Of a stretch of 39,499 nucleotides of DNA, positions 8,665 through 16,643 are shown piece after piece. The number at the start of each line of letters is the position of its first letter. Position 1 is the stretch's first letter. The stretch is taken from positions 1 to 39,499 of the forward strand of contig JBBKWH010000116.1 in the NCBI GenBank assembly GCA_037968855.1. Direction: 5' to 3'. The translations under genes were made by a program, and so were the position numbers. The notes under the pieces were generated by a model that saw only the letters and a program-made list of their open reading frames with translations, did not search any database and had not been told where the DNA came from. Source of the DNA: JBBKWH01 sp037968855. Lineage in GTDB: Bacteria > Pseudomonadota > Gammaproteobacteria > Pseudomonadales > Moraxellaceae.

Positions 8665-8985
8665 TTAAACGGTAAAGGACTCACCACAGCCGCACTCACC
8701 CTTTTTGTTGGGGTTGCGGAACTCAAAGCCTTCATTGAGGCCATTTTTGACGAAGTCCATTTCTAGACCGTCGAGATAGACCAAGCTCTTTGGATCAACA
8801 AACACTTTGACGCCGTGGTCTTCAAACGCTTGATCGTGTGGATCAACCTGATCGACAAACTCAAGCACATACGCAAGTCCCGAACAACCGGCTGTTCTGA
8901 CACCCACACGGATGCCTTCGCCCTTGCCACGATGGACTAAAGAATCACGGACATGGCCCGCGGCACGCTCACTGATGGTAATCAT
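8665..8985 (-). CDS. iscA: Iron-sulfur cluster assembly protein IscA
   Basis: This A-type Fe-S carrier has 106 residues with the three conserved cysteines: C34 in TAGCSG, and C98 and C100 in GECGCGESF. It receives clusters from IscU and hands them to target enzymes. The start MITISERAAGH is the family N-terminus and is preceded by an AGGAG ribosome-binding site. The longer reading frame reaching upstream runs back through the end of iscU and is not needed. It is the fourth gene of the isc operon. Confidence 0.95.
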   Translation of the reverse strand: MITISERAAGHVRDSLVHRGKGEGIRVGVRTAGCSGLAYVLEFVDQVDPHDQAFEDHGVKVFVDPKSLVYLDGLEMDFVKNGLNEGFEFRNPNKKGECGCGESFTV

Positions 8986-9037
8986 ATCAGTCTCCTGTGT
9001 GGGAAATTTCAGAAAAAGTCGATCAAAAACAGTCTGC

Positions 9038-9424
9038 TTAAGCAGGCTGTTTTTTGGCGCGATAGTCTTCAATTGCTGCTTTGATGGCGTCTTCAGCCAA
9101 GACAGAGCAGTGGATTTTGACGGGTGGCAAGGCTAATTCTTCAGCAATCGCCGAGTTTTTGATCTCTTGCGCTTGGTCAAGGGTTTTGCCTTTGAGCCAT
9201 TCAGTCACTAGCGAGCTAGACGCAATGGCAGAACCACAACCATAGGTCTTAAAGCGTGCGTCTTCGATCACGCCTTCGTCACTTACTTGAATCTGTAAGC
9301 GCATCACATCGCCACAGGCAGGTGCGCCGACCATGCCAGTACCAACGTTGTCGGAATCTTTATCCAACACACCAACGTTGCGTGGGTTTTCGTAGTGGTC
9401 AATGACCTTGTTGCTATATGCCAT
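9038..9424 (-). CDS. iscU: Iron-sulfur cluster scaffold protein IscU
   Basis: IscU is the scaffold on which new [2Fe-2S] clusters are built. The 128-residue protein has ligands C37, C63 and C106, the regulatory D39, and the LPPVK motif at 99-103 recognised by HscA. The start MAYSNKVIDHYENPRNVG is canonical and has a GGAGAAG ribosome-binding site. A strong hairpin lies in the 134-base gap that separates it from iscS. Confidence 0.97.
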   Translation of the reverse strand: MAYSNKVIDHYENPRNVGVLDKDSDNVGTGMVGAPACGDVMRLQIQVSDEGVIEDARFKTYGCGSAIASSSLVTEWLKGKTLDQAQEIKNSAIAEELALPPVKIHCSVLAEDAIKAAIEDYRAKKQPA

Positions 9425-9510
9425 GATGCTTCTCCAGACCTCGGGGTCAGCGGTAATACGGATATGAGGGCAACACCCTCGACGTTCAACACACAATCTG
9501 TTTCATCATT

Positions 9511-9546
9511 GTACGTCTGACCCTGAATATGCAGAGTCAGACGTAC
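9511..9546. other. Long hairpin in the iscS-iscU gap
   Basis: A perfect 11-bp inverted repeat GTACGTCTGAC / GTCAGACGTAC encloses a 14-base loop that can form three further base pairs (CTG/CAG). It lies 12 bases after the iscS stop codon. There is no T-run, so rather than a full terminator it could be an mRNA-stability or processing element that sets different levels of iscS and the downstream genes. Confidence 0.75.
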
Positions 9547-9558
9547 GATTTTGCTAAA

Positions 9559-10776
9559 TCAGTGCTCAGCCCATTCGACTTTGGACAGATCAATGCCTTC
9601 TTTAAACATGTCCCAGAGTGGGGAGAGGTCACGCAGTTTTTTAACCGCAAAATGCGAAAACTCGATCACACGATCTACATCTTCTTCGGTGCTATAACGG
9701 CCCAAGCTAAAGCGAATTGAGCTATGCGCCATTTCATCTGACAAACCTAATGCACGTAGCACATACGACGGCTCAAGCGTGGCAGAAGTACAGGCAGAGC
9801 CAGACGATACTGCCAAGTCTTTGAGCGCCATCATCAATGACTCACCTTCAACAAAGTTAAAGCTGACGTTGAGTGTGTTGGCTACACGTTGCTTGGCATC
9901 ACCATTCAAATACACTTCTTCGAGGTCTTGCAGACCGGCCCATAGGCGATCAGTCAAGACGGTCAGACGTGCTTGCTCTGCGACCATTTCGCGGCCAGCA
10001 ATCTCAAAGGCTTCGCCCATACCAACAATCTGGTGAGTGGCCAACGTGCCTGAACGCATGCCACGCTCATGTCCGCCACCGTGCATCTGTGACTTGAGGC
10101 GCACCCGTGGGCTGCGACGAACAAACAACGCACCAACGCCTTTAGGGCCATACGTCTTGTGTGCCGAAAAACTCATCAAATCGACTTTGAGCGTTGACAA
10201 ATCAATCTCAACTTTGCCAGTCGCTTGCGCTGCATCAACGTGCAGATAGATCCCACGCTCACGAGTGATTTCACCAATCGCGGCGATGTCGGTAATGGTA
10301 CCCAACTCGTTATTGACCATCATCAAAGACACCAAGATCGTGTCATCACGCATGGCTGCTTTGACTGCATCTGGATGAATCAAGCCTGTGCCTAGCTCTG
10401 GGTCTAGATAGGTGACTTCAAAGCCTTCGTCTTCAAGCTGACGGCATGGATCAAGCACGGCTTTGTGCTCAATCTTACTGGTAATGATGTGCTTGCCCTT
10501 TTTGTGATAAAAATGAGCCACACCTTTAATCGCAAGGTTGTTCGATTCGGTCGCACCCGATGTCCAGACGATTTCGCGTGGATCTGCATGCACCAAATCG
10601 GCCACTTGCTGACGTGCATGCTCAACTGCTTCTTCTGCCTGCCAGCCATAGCCGTGCGAGCGTGAAGCAGGATTGCCAAATGCGCCATCCATGGTCATGA
10701 ATTGCATCATGCGCTCAGCAACACGCGTATCAACCGGTGTGGTGGCGGCATAATCAAGGTAAATAGGGCGCTTCAT
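9559..10776 (-). CDS. iscS: Cysteine desulfurase IscS
   Basis: IscS is a PLP enzyme that takes sulfur from cysteine and passes it to IscU, to the tRNA thiolation pathway and to other acceptors. The 405-residue protein starts MKRPIYLDYAATTPVD. The PLP lysine is K207 in SAHKTYG, and the catalytic cysteine is C329 in SSGSACTSA on the mobile loop, close to E. coli C328. The C-terminus WAEH is typical. Its start overlaps the end of iscR by four bases, so iscR and iscS are translationally coupled here. Confidence 0.97.
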   Translation of the reverse strand: MKRPIYLDYAATTPVDTRVAERMMQFMTMDGAFGNPASRSHGYGWQAEEAVEHARQQVADLVHADPREIVWTSGATESNNLAIKGVAHFYHKKGKHIITSKIEHKAVLDPCRQLEDEGFEVTYLDPELGTGLIHPDAVKAAMRDDTILVSLMMVNNELGTITDIAAIGEITRERGIYLHVDAAQATGKVEIDLSTLKVDLMSFSAHKTYGPKGVGALFVRRSPRVRLKSQMHGGGHERGMRSGTLATHQIVGMGEAFEIAGREMVAEQARLTVLTDRLWAGLQDLEEVYLNGDAKQRVANTLNVSFNFVEGESLMMALKDLAVSSGSACTSATLEPSYVLRALGLSDEMAHSSIRFSLGRYSTEEDVDRVIEFSHFAVKKLRDLSPLWDMFKEGIDLSKVEWAEH

Positions 10777-11252
10777 GACGAAAGCCTCGGTACAGGTGAA
10801 TGGGAAGCCGACTCAGGAGTGTTGGCTTGTCGCAGCACAACCGCTTGTACATTTTGACGATCAATCAAACTGCCCAAGGTAATGCCTGCCAGATAATCTT
10901 CGATGTATTCGGATAGCTCATGCCATAGGTCATGTGTCAGACACATCGCACCATGTTGGCAATTGCCTTGACCATCACAACGTGTGGCATCGACCGACTC
11001 ATTAACCGCAGCGATAATATCGAGCACTGCAATCGAGTTGGCGTCACGGGCCAAGCGATAACCACCACCAGCACCACGCACACTAGAGACCAAGCCATTG
11101 CGTTTAAGCTTGGCAAACAGTTGCTCAAGGTAAGCGACTGAAATAGACTGTCGCCCCGCGATCTCAGACAATGTGATGGTCTGGTCAACAGGTTGCAGAG
11201 CAAGATCAAGAAGAGCAGTCACCGCATAGCGACCGCGAGTGGTCAGGCGCAT
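10773..11252 (-). CDS. iscR: Iron-sulfur cluster regulator IscR (Rrf2 family)
   Basis: IscR is a winged-helix [2Fe-2S] regulator. The holo form represses the isc promoter, and IscR controls other Fe-S genes. The 159-residue protein starts MRLTTRGRYAVTALLDLAL, and the recognition-helix region SVAYLEQLFAKLKRNGLV is conserved. Cluster ligands C92, C98, C104 and H107 are at the same positions as in E. coli. An in-frame start five codons upstream is possible but not needed. A near-perfect type 1 IscR site overlaps its promoter, so autoregulation is expected. Confidence 0.96.
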   Translation of the reverse strand: MRLTTRGRYAVTALLDLALQPVDQTITLSEIAGRQSISVAYLEQLFAKLKRNGLVSSVRGAGGGYRLARDANSIAVLDIIAAVNESVDATRCDGQGNCQHGAMCLTHDLWHELSEYIEDYLAGITLGSLIDRQNVQAVVLRQANTPESASHSPVPRLSS

Positions 11253-11288
11253 GGGCTGTATAGGCACCGAATAAGCTGGAATGTCCCC

Positions 11289-11318
11289 ATTTTAATGAAT
11301 TCCGACTAAATTAGTCAA
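11289..11318 (-). promoter_or_regulatory. Promoter of the isc operon
   Basis: On the minus strand TTGACT (-35) and TAAAAT (-10) are separated by 18 bases. The -10 box is 37 bases before the iscR start codon. The -35 hexamer lies within the left half of the IscR-type operator. Confidence 0.7.
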
Positions 11319-11322
11319 GATT
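11299..11322 (-). promoter_or_regulatory. Type 1-like IscR binding site
   Basis: The minus strand contains CTTGACTAATTTAGTCGG, which fits the core SYYGACTRDDDYAGTCGG of the E. coli type 1 IscR consensus at every position. The outer flanks are weaker. It covers the -35 box and spacer of the isc promoter, the arrangement used for repression by holo-IscR. Confidence 0.75.
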
Positions 11323-11478
11323 AATTCGTGGACGTCACTGTTCAACTTTGGTATCAAGAATCTCAAATTTGGCTATTTTTTTTGCTTCTGTCTGTAAGCC
11401 TAAAGTCCAGCATTGCGACCTATTAGATAGTTTTTGTGGGTCATAACGATGAGTGATTTTACGATTACTAAGGCTGAC

Positions 11479-12132
11479 TCACCAGAACATACTGCCGAGC
11501 AACGCAATCATCAACACCGTAATCACTGCCAATGCGGACCACTTCAAGCGATTATAGCGATACTGCAACTGGCGTAATACGTAGGCCTGCTCATGTTGCT
11601 GCAAGGTCAATGCGTCCAATTGCTTTTTTTGCTCATCAATTTTTTTGAGCAAGGGTTTGACCCGTTGGTTCGTTTTATTGTCCTTATCTGCTGACTTACC
11701 AAAAATCCCATAGTGCCACCAGCTATTGAGCAAATGCTGCAAGTTAAAACTTTCCATCAATTGGCGTAGCTCGCCAATCACTTCAGTATCACCTTCAAGC
11801 TGAAGCTTGGCCAAGATCGCAGGGGGAGCGCTCACAAAGCCACGCACCAAATCACTAAAAGACGCGGTTACACGGCCGTCCATGCTGCGGCCAGCAGGTA
11901 GTTTGAAATCCAGTAAGACGCCTTTATCAGTAAACGTCGCATACAGCGTTTCGGCAGGTAGGTAAGTCCGAATTTCAATCACGGCTTCGCGGGCAATCAA
12001 ACCACGGGCAAGCTGCCGTACATAGCGGTCGTGATGCAACAAAAAGGTCAACAAAGACTCTAAAACAATCAGGACAACCGAATAAATAGGATGACGTGCC
12101 TGTTCATCCTCTGGTAAAGGCTGATCCTTCAT
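11479..12132 (-). CDS. Membrane-anchored SCP2/UbiJ-like protein
   Basis: This 217-residue protein has no firm name. Residues about 25-130 resemble an SCP2-like lipid-binding fold of the kind seen in UbiJ: GVLLDFKLPAG, then a loop, then LQLEGDTEVIGELRQLM. Residues about 155-185 are a Lys/Gln-rich probable coiled coil. The last 22 residues form a membrane helix (LAVITVLMIALLGSMFW). The similarity is recognised by eye and is weak. It is divergent from the phasin gene across a 251-base gap, so a role with lipid or polyester granules is possible but unproven. Confidence 0.5.
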   Translation of the reverse strand: MKDQPLPEDEQARHPIYSVVLIVLESLLTFLLHHDRYVRQLARGLIAREAVIEIRTYLPAETLYATFTDKGVLLDFKLPAGRSMDGRVTASFSDLVRGFVSAPPAILAKLQLEGDTEVIGELRQLMESFNLQHLLNSWWHYGIFGKSADKDNKTNQRVKPLLKKIDEQKKQLDALTLQQHEQAYVLRQLQYRYNRLKWSALAVITVLMIALLGSMFW

Positions 12133-12211
12133 CTATCCCAACTCCCTGACTCGGCCGTTTTGCGCTGATCAACAGAATGCTACCCAGCATGCTGCTCAGA
12201 CTGTGATGATA

Positions 12212-12222
12212 TACACAGTGTA
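12212..12222. other. Small palindrome in the divergent gap
   Basis: TACACAGTGTA is symmetric about its central base and lies in the gap between the SCP2-like gene and the phasin gene. It could be an operator for either direction. This is a weak, sequence-only suggestion. Confidence 0.2.
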
Positions 12223-12301
12223 CAAGAATGGTCATGGTGGAGAATTCCCGATGAAAGTCAAGTGCGTGTCAGACACTTTTTTTGGATGAAAAAAATTGAC
12301 A

Positions 12302-12310
12302 TGCTATTAT
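12302..12310 (+). promoter_or_regulatory. Possible extended -10 promoter of the phasin gene
   Basis: TGCTATTAT is an extended -10 match 73 bases before the phasin start codon. A TTGACA hexamer directly before it is too close to act as its -35, and for a -10 further downstream it has no good partner at 17 bases. The promoter is therefore tentative. Confidence 0.35.
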
Positions 12311-12383
12311 CAGAAGAACCATCTATAGACTTTCGATGTTATTAATAGCCTCTAAGTCTCCGCTTTTTAAAAGGAAGTAACCC

Positions 12384-12842
12384 ATGAGCGAATCGGATTT
12401 CCAGCCTGAAGACAGCATGCCAGTAACCCAAGATCGAGCCACCAGCCGCCGTAAGGCTGCGCTTGATTTTCGTAAGTACACCCAACAAATTTGGTTAGCA
12501 GGACTGGGTGCATTTTCGCGTGCTGAAGAAGAAGGCTCTCGCTTGTTTGACTCTTTAGTCAAAGTTGGTGAAGAGTTGGAGTCAAAAACAACGGATATCG
12601 CCGACAGCACGGTTGGTGCTGTTGAAGAAGTCCGCGAAAAAGTCACTGAGCGTGTGACCGACACTCGCGGTCGTGTCGAACGCGCCTTAGATGATCGAGT
12701 CAGCCAAACCGTATCCAAAATTGGTTTAGCTTCACATCGTGAGGTCAGCCAGCTATCAGAATTGATCGCACAACTGAATGATCGTGTTGAGCAACTGACC
12801 GATGAAGTCCGTGCATTACGGCAAGATAACGCGCAGAAGTGA
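12384..12842 (+). CDS. Phasin family protein
   Basis: This 152-residue protein fits the PhaF/PhaI-type phasins, amphipathic proteins that coat polyhydroxyalkanoate granules. After a polar N-terminus comes the typical KYTQQIWLAGLGAFSRAEEEG segment (about 32-52), then a long helix rich in Glu, Lys and Val with heptad character (60-105). A short coiled coil follows (LSELIAQLNDRVEQLTDEVRAL, about 122-143). A GGAAG ribosome-binding site lies seven bases before the ATG. No PHA synthase is in the window. The neighbour across the divergent gap has an SCP2-like fold. Confidence 0.85.
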   Translation: MSESDFQPEDSMPVTQDRATSRRKAALDFRKYTQQIWLAGLGAFSRAEEEGSRLFDSLVKVGEELESKTTDIADSTVGAVEEVREKVTERVTDTRGRVERALDDRVSQTVSKIGLASHREVSQLSELIAQLNDRVEQLTDEVRALRQDNAQK

Positions 12843-12914
12843 TGTTTTTTTGATCTAAACCGATCAATAGCGTGATTCGTCTGGTGGTTTTGACCTTTTG
12901 GCGGTATATCGAAC

Positions 12915-12943
12915 TTGTTTTAGCGCAAAGCCGTTGTTATAAA
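12915..12943 (+). promoter_or_regulatory. Sigma-70-type promoter of hupB
   Basis: TTGTTT (-35) and TATAAA (-10) are separated by exactly 17 bases. The predicted transcript starts about 47 bases before the hupB ATG. No other promoter of this quality lies in the 156-base gap after the phasin gene. Confidence 0.6.
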
Positions 12944-12998
12944 GGCCCAACGCCTCTTTGCAGGCCATAGTCTTATCAACGTAGAGGATATACCTTTC

Positions 12999-13271
12999 AT
13001 GAACAAATCGGAATTGATCGACGCAATCGCTAGCAAAGGTGATTTGTCGAAGGCACAGGCCGGCCAAGCATTGGACGCAATGATCAGTGCCGTTGGCGAA
13101 GCCCTTAAATCTGGTGACAGCGTGACCTTAGTTGGTTTTGGTACATTTAGTGTCAAAGAGCGTGCAGCACGTAGTGGCCGCAACCCAAAAACTGGCGAAA
13201 CCATTCAAATTGCTGCCAGCAAAGTGCCTGGCTTTAAAGCAGGTAAAGGCTTGAAGGATGCCGTATCCTAA
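12999..13271 (+). CDS. hupB: DNA-binding protein HU-beta
   Basis: This 90-residue HU-type nucleoid protein starts MNKSELIDAIA and has the DNA-binding arm signature GFGTFSVKERAARSGRNPKTGE at about residues 46-67. It bends DNA non-specifically and compacts the nucleoid. It lies directly upstream of ppiD, the usual gammaproteobacterial order, which favours the beta (hupB) assignment. It has its own promoter and a hairpin terminator after the stop. A paralogous family member, ihfB, is also in this window. Confidence 0.95.
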   Translation: MNKSELIDAIASKGDLSKAQAGQALDAMISAVGEALKSGDSVTLVGFGTFSVKERAARSGRNPKTGETIQIAASKVPGFKAGKGLKDAVS

Positions 13272-13285
13272 TTAGCAATACCGCC

Positions 13286-13314
13286 AAAGGCGCGCCACGT
13301 GGCGCGCTTTTCGT
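13286..13314 (+). terminator. Terminator after hupB
   Basis: A GC-rich stem GCGCGCC / GGCGCGC with loop ACGT, extended by weaker AAG/CTT pairing, is followed by TTTT. It lies about 15 bases after the hupB stop and should separate hupB from ppiD. Confidence 0.8.
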
Positions 13315-13413
13315 TTAAGATCACACGCGTTTTTGCGCAGTAGACCCCTCATTGTTAACCACGCTTGACTGTCCATTACGGGCGTCAGTGTTCAAAAAAT
13401 CAACGGTATCATT

Positions 13414-15330
13414 ATGGAAGCGTTTCGCACACTGATCCGAGGCTGGCTGGGCAAAGTATTGCTTGCGCTGTTCTTAGTTCCCTTTGCCTTGGTTGGCATT
13501 GACGGATACTTTGCGGGAAATAACAGTGCCAATACAGCCGCCAAAGTCGGTGATCGTGACATCTCCCAGACCGAGCTAGACCGCGCAATCACCACCCAGC
13601 GTGACCAATTGCTCAGCCAAGTCAACAACGATGCTAGCCGTGTAGATGATGCGTTGCTGCACGACATGATTTTGGATAACTTGATTGCACGTGCGGTATT
13701 ACTCAATCAAGCAAGTAAACTAGGTTTTCAGTTGAGCCCTAACCAAATTGGCGAGTTGATCCGCAAAGAGCCTAGCTTTCAAGAAAATGGCGTATTCTCG
13801 GATCAATTGTTTGAAAACTACCTAAAAAGTACCAACATGGATCGCAATGCCTTGATGGCATCAGTTCGCGATAGTGTTGCATTACAACAGCTGGTAGGTG
13901 GCCTTAGCGATACCTCAATTGCCGTGACCAAAGAACAAAGCCAATTGGCCAAAATGCAAAGTGAAAGCCGTACCGTGCATCTGGTGAATTTACCACTGAC
14001 ACGTTATATCCCAGACATCAAAATTACGGATGAGCAAATTGCTGCCTATTACAAGCAGCACAAAGCCGACTACCAAACCGTACCAAGTGTTGACCTGAAC
14101 TACATCACCTTGGACTCCACACGCTTTGTGGACCAAGCCACTGTTACTGATGCCGATATCCAACAGCGCTACCAACAACTAGTGGCCAGTAGCAACAATA
14201 ATGCTGAACGCCATGCACGACATATTTTGCTGGCTGTTGACAGTAGCGTCACTGATCCCAAGAAGTTAGAGCAAGAATATGCTGCTGCACTGGATCAAGC
14301 CACCAAACTAGAGGCACGCCTAGCGGCTGGTGAGGACTTTGCGGTTTTGGCTAAAGAGTTCTCTAAAGACCCTGGTTCGGCCATCAACGGTGGTGATCTT
14401 GGTTTTGCACCCAAAGGCACCTACGTACCAGAGTTTGAAGCCAGCATTGACGAACTTAAAGCCAATGAGATCTCCAAGCCGGTCAAAACCCAATTTGGTT
14501 ACCATATCATTCAGTTAATCGAAACACGTCAGCCAGATGCACCAACACTAGAAAGCGTCCGTCCACAGCTAGAAGCAGAAGCGCGGCAAGCCAAAGCTGA
14601 CATTTTGTATAGTGATATGGCCAACGAGATCAACGAACAAGCCGTGACCAGTGATCAATTAAGCGAGCTAGCCAAGGCACAAGGACTCACGATTCAAACA
14701 GCACCAGCCTTTACCAAAGCTGGTGGAGAAGGGGACCTTGCTCATCCTGACCTACGAGCCATGGCGTTTAGCGATGATCAATTGCTTGACCATCATGTAT
14801 CGAACGGCATTAACATCAGCCCAACGCGGACCATGTGGATTCAGGTCAGCAACTACAAGCCGATGCGTGAGAAGACACTAGTCGAAGCCAGCAACCTGAT
14901 CAAAAGCAAATTATTGATCGAAAGCGCTGGCAAAAAAGCCGCCGCCGATGCTCAAGCGATTGCTAAAGATATTAAGGCGGGTATTGAGCCTAATGTGGCA
15001 GCACAAAAGTTTGGTATGAGCTTTAACGAAATTGGCCCAGTCACACGTACCACAGGTTTGCCAGATCAAAAAATGCAAGCTGCGGTATTTGGATTGCCAA
15101 AGACCAAAGCTGGCGAGCCATGGCAGGCTACCACCATTGATCTTGATCGTATTGGCTCCAGTGTGGTCGCGATTAGTGATGTCACTGAAGGCAATGCCGA
15201 CAGCATTTCGGAAGATGAGCGTAAGCAACTCGGTGAACTACTGACCAAATTGCACGGTCAGCAAGATATCGAAGACTATGTCGACTACCTCAAATCCAAG
15301 GCCAAGATCGAAAAGGTTAAACACAATTAA
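13414..15330 (+). CDS. ppiD: Periplasmic chaperone PpiD (parvulin-type)
   Basis: PpiD is an inner-membrane-anchored periplasmic chaperone near the Sec translocon that helps outer-membrane and periplasmic proteins fold. The 638 residues have a short cytoplasmic N-terminus and one membrane helix at about 13-33 (GKVLLALFLVPFALVGI). A SurA-like chaperone region follows. A parvulin domain lies at about 265-370, with ARHILLAVD at its start and SAINGGDLGF and GYHIIQLIETR further on. The length fits the family (about 620). The ribosome-binding site before the ATG is weak. The position after hupB is conserved. Confidence 0.95.
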   Translation: MEAFRTLIRGWLGKVLLALFLVPFALVGIDGYFAGNNSANTAAKVGDRDISQTELDRAITTQRDQLLSQVNNDASRVDDALLHDMILDNLIARAVLLNQASKLGFQLSPNQIGELIRKEPSFQENGVFSDQLFENYLKSTNMDRNALMASVRDSVALQQLVGGLSDTSIAVTKEQSQLAKMQSESRTVHLVNLPLTRYIPDIKITDEQIAAYYKQHKADYQTVPSVDLNYITLDSTRFVDQATVTDADIQQRYQQLVASSNNNAERHARHILLAVDSSVTDPKKLEQEYAAALDQATKLEARLAAGEDFAVLAKEFSKDPGSAINGGDLGFAPKGTYVPEFEASIDELKANEISKPVKTQFGYHIIQLIETRQPDAPTLESVRPQLEAEARQAKADILYSDMANEINEQAVTSDQLSELAKAQGLTIQTAPAFTKAGGEGDLAHPDLRAMAFSDDQLLDHHVSNGINISPTRTMWIQVSNYKPMREKTLVEASNLIKSKLLIESAGKKAAADAQAIAKDIKAGIEPNVAAQKFGMSFNEIGPVTRTTGLPDQKMQAAVFGLPKTKAGEPWQATTIDLDRIGSSVVAISDVTEGNADSISEDERKQLGELLTKLHGQQDIEDYVDYLKSKAKIEKVKHN

Positions 15331-15349
15331 TCTGTGATCAAGGCAAGAC

Positions 15350-15378
15350 AAAAACACTCGCTTAGGCGGGTGTTTTTT
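15350..15378 (+). terminator. Terminator after ppiD
   Basis: AAAACACTCGC pairs with GCGGGTGTTTT (one G-T pair) across a four-base loop and runs into TTTTTT. It lies 20 bases after the ppiD stop. Confidence 0.88.
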
Positions 15379-15593
15379 ATGACGCATACAGTTAGCTGAA
15401 TGGGGCACATGCGGGATGAGCATGGCATCTTAGAATCTCAGATCTTTCATTTAACATAATATACATTATACGACACTAATAACTACTAAAAATGGCAAGG
15501 TTTATGGCTGGCATTGATCAATTCATTTGCTACTGCCTCTACGATTTCTTAAAATCCTCATCCTGATGTTTGAGCCATACGGATGAATCATTG

Positions 15594-16130
15594 ATGTCAA
15601 AAAACGCGCTGCAAGCACAATTGCTCAAGGCAGGTCTGATTGATTCAAAAAAAGCCAAGAAGATTAATCAGCAGCAACAGCACGCCAAAAAAACCGGTCA
15701 ATCTGACAATGAAGTTCGAGTCGCGCTAGAAAAAGCTGCGGCAGAAAAGCTGGCACGTGATCAAGCGCTAAACAAAGAGCGCCAACAAGCGCTAGAAGCC
15801 AAAACTCAGCATGCCAATATTCGCCAAATGCTCAGCCAGCATCAGATCAAAGACACACAAGGCGATGTGCCATATCAATTTATTGATGAAAAAAAAATCA
15901 AAAAGATTTATGTCTCACAAATGGTTTTTGATCAAATTGTTGCTGGACGCATCGCCATTGCTCGCTTAGATGAGCAATATCCATTGCTGCCCCGTGCGCT
16001 GGCCGAGCGCATTGCAGAACATGCACCAGAGGCAATTATTGTCTGTAACGACAAAAGTGCCGCTGCTCAAACCGTGGATGAAGATGACCCATATGCAGCC
16101 TATGTCATTCCAGACGATTTAATGTGGTAA
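15594..16130 (+). CDS. DUF2058 family protein (YaiL-like)
   Basis: This 178-residue protein matches the DUF2058/YaiL family, sometimes called nucleoprotein/polynucleotide-associated enzyme. The N-terminus MSKNALQAQLLKAGLIDSKKAKK is characteristic. Residues about 35-85 are a highly charged coiled-coil region. The C-terminal part has the conserved YQFIDEKKIKKIYV and the acidic end DPYAAYVIPDDLMW. The ATG was preferred over a TTG eight codons upstream because it gives the family N-terminus. The biochemical role of the family is unknown; basic coiled coils suggest nucleic-acid or ribosome association. Confidence 0.82.
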   Translation: MSKNALQAQLLKAGLIDSKKAKKINQQQQHAKKTGQSDNEVRVALEKAAAEKLARDQALNKERQQALEAKTQHANIRQMLSQHQIKDTQGDVPYQFIDEKKIKKIYVSQMVFDQIVAGRIAIARLDEQYPLLPRALAERIAEHAPEAIIVCNDKSAAAQTVDEDDPYAAYVIPDDLMW

Positions 16131-16161
16131 ATCGCAAAGCACATGGCTTATCCCGTTGAGG

Positions 16162-16617
16162 TTAGGTCTGCTGATTGGCGCAGACCTCGCTCGCCGCGTA
16201 ATCTAGACCTTGCAGTGCAGACTTTATAAATCCTCGCCACAGTGGCAAGACCTTCGGATTCACCAATGATGCAAATCGCCCAACAACTTTAAGATCCGCG
16301 CTTACCTTTGTGTGAGCAGCCGTGTCTAACTGTAATGGCAAGACCTCATTTAACATAAACTTGATCTGAATGCAGAGGCCGAAGGCATGGCAACTGACCA
16401 CTAAACGCTCATTGTCAATTACTTCATCCACGATCAAATGCCAGCGTAACCATGGCAATTTTCGCAGATACAGCATGCCCTGATGATGTGGCACACATGC
16501 ACCATCCATCGCAGCAAACGCAATTTTTGGATTCCACATGCGCCAACCACCAAAATCCGTTAATAACGAAAAAATGGTTTGAGGTGTGGCGTGAATCAAA
16601 CGATGCTGCGTGGTCAT
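16162..16617 (-). CDS. SRPBCC (START-like) family protein
   Basis: This 151-residue protein looks like a single SRPBCC/polyketide-cyclase-like domain. The opening strand is followed by TPQTIFSLLTDFGGWRMWNPK, which matches the family's helix and Trp-x-x-Trp-Asn-Pro turn. A C-terminal helix ends in FIKSALQGLDYAASEV. Such proteins bind hydrophobic ligands, but the ligand here is unknown. It lies 26 bases after pyrF and probably shares its transcript. An 8-bp inverted repeat covers its last codons and stop. Confidence 0.7.
   Translation of the reverse strand: MTTQHRLIHATPQTIFSLLTDFGGWRMWNPKIAFAAMDGACVPHHQGMLYLRKLPWLRWHLIVDEVIDNERLVVSCHAFGLCIQIKFMLNEVLPLQLDTAAHTKVSADLKVVGRFASLVNPKVLPLWRGFIKSALQGLDYAASEVCANQQT
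16164..16187 (-). terminator. Possible terminator hairpin overlapping a gene end
   Basis: A perfect 8-bp stem AGGTCTGC / GCAGACCT with an eight-base loop covers the last eight codons of the SRPBCC gene. No T-run follows on the minus strand, so termination would need help from Rho or it may only stabilise the mRNA end. Confidence 0.4.
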
Positions 16618-16643
16618 GAGTGCATCTCTTCGTCTATAAATGA

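Noticed and set aside
12296..12325. TTGACA at 12296 as a -35 box for the phasin gene
   Set aside because: The hexamer is perfect, but no acceptable -10 lies 16-18 bases downstream; the overlapping extended -10 TGCTATTAT is the stronger candidate.
13317..13413. Promoter for ppiD in the gap after hupB
   Set aside because: TTGTTA and TTGACT are present, but neither has a convincing -10 at the right distance, so no promoter was annotated.
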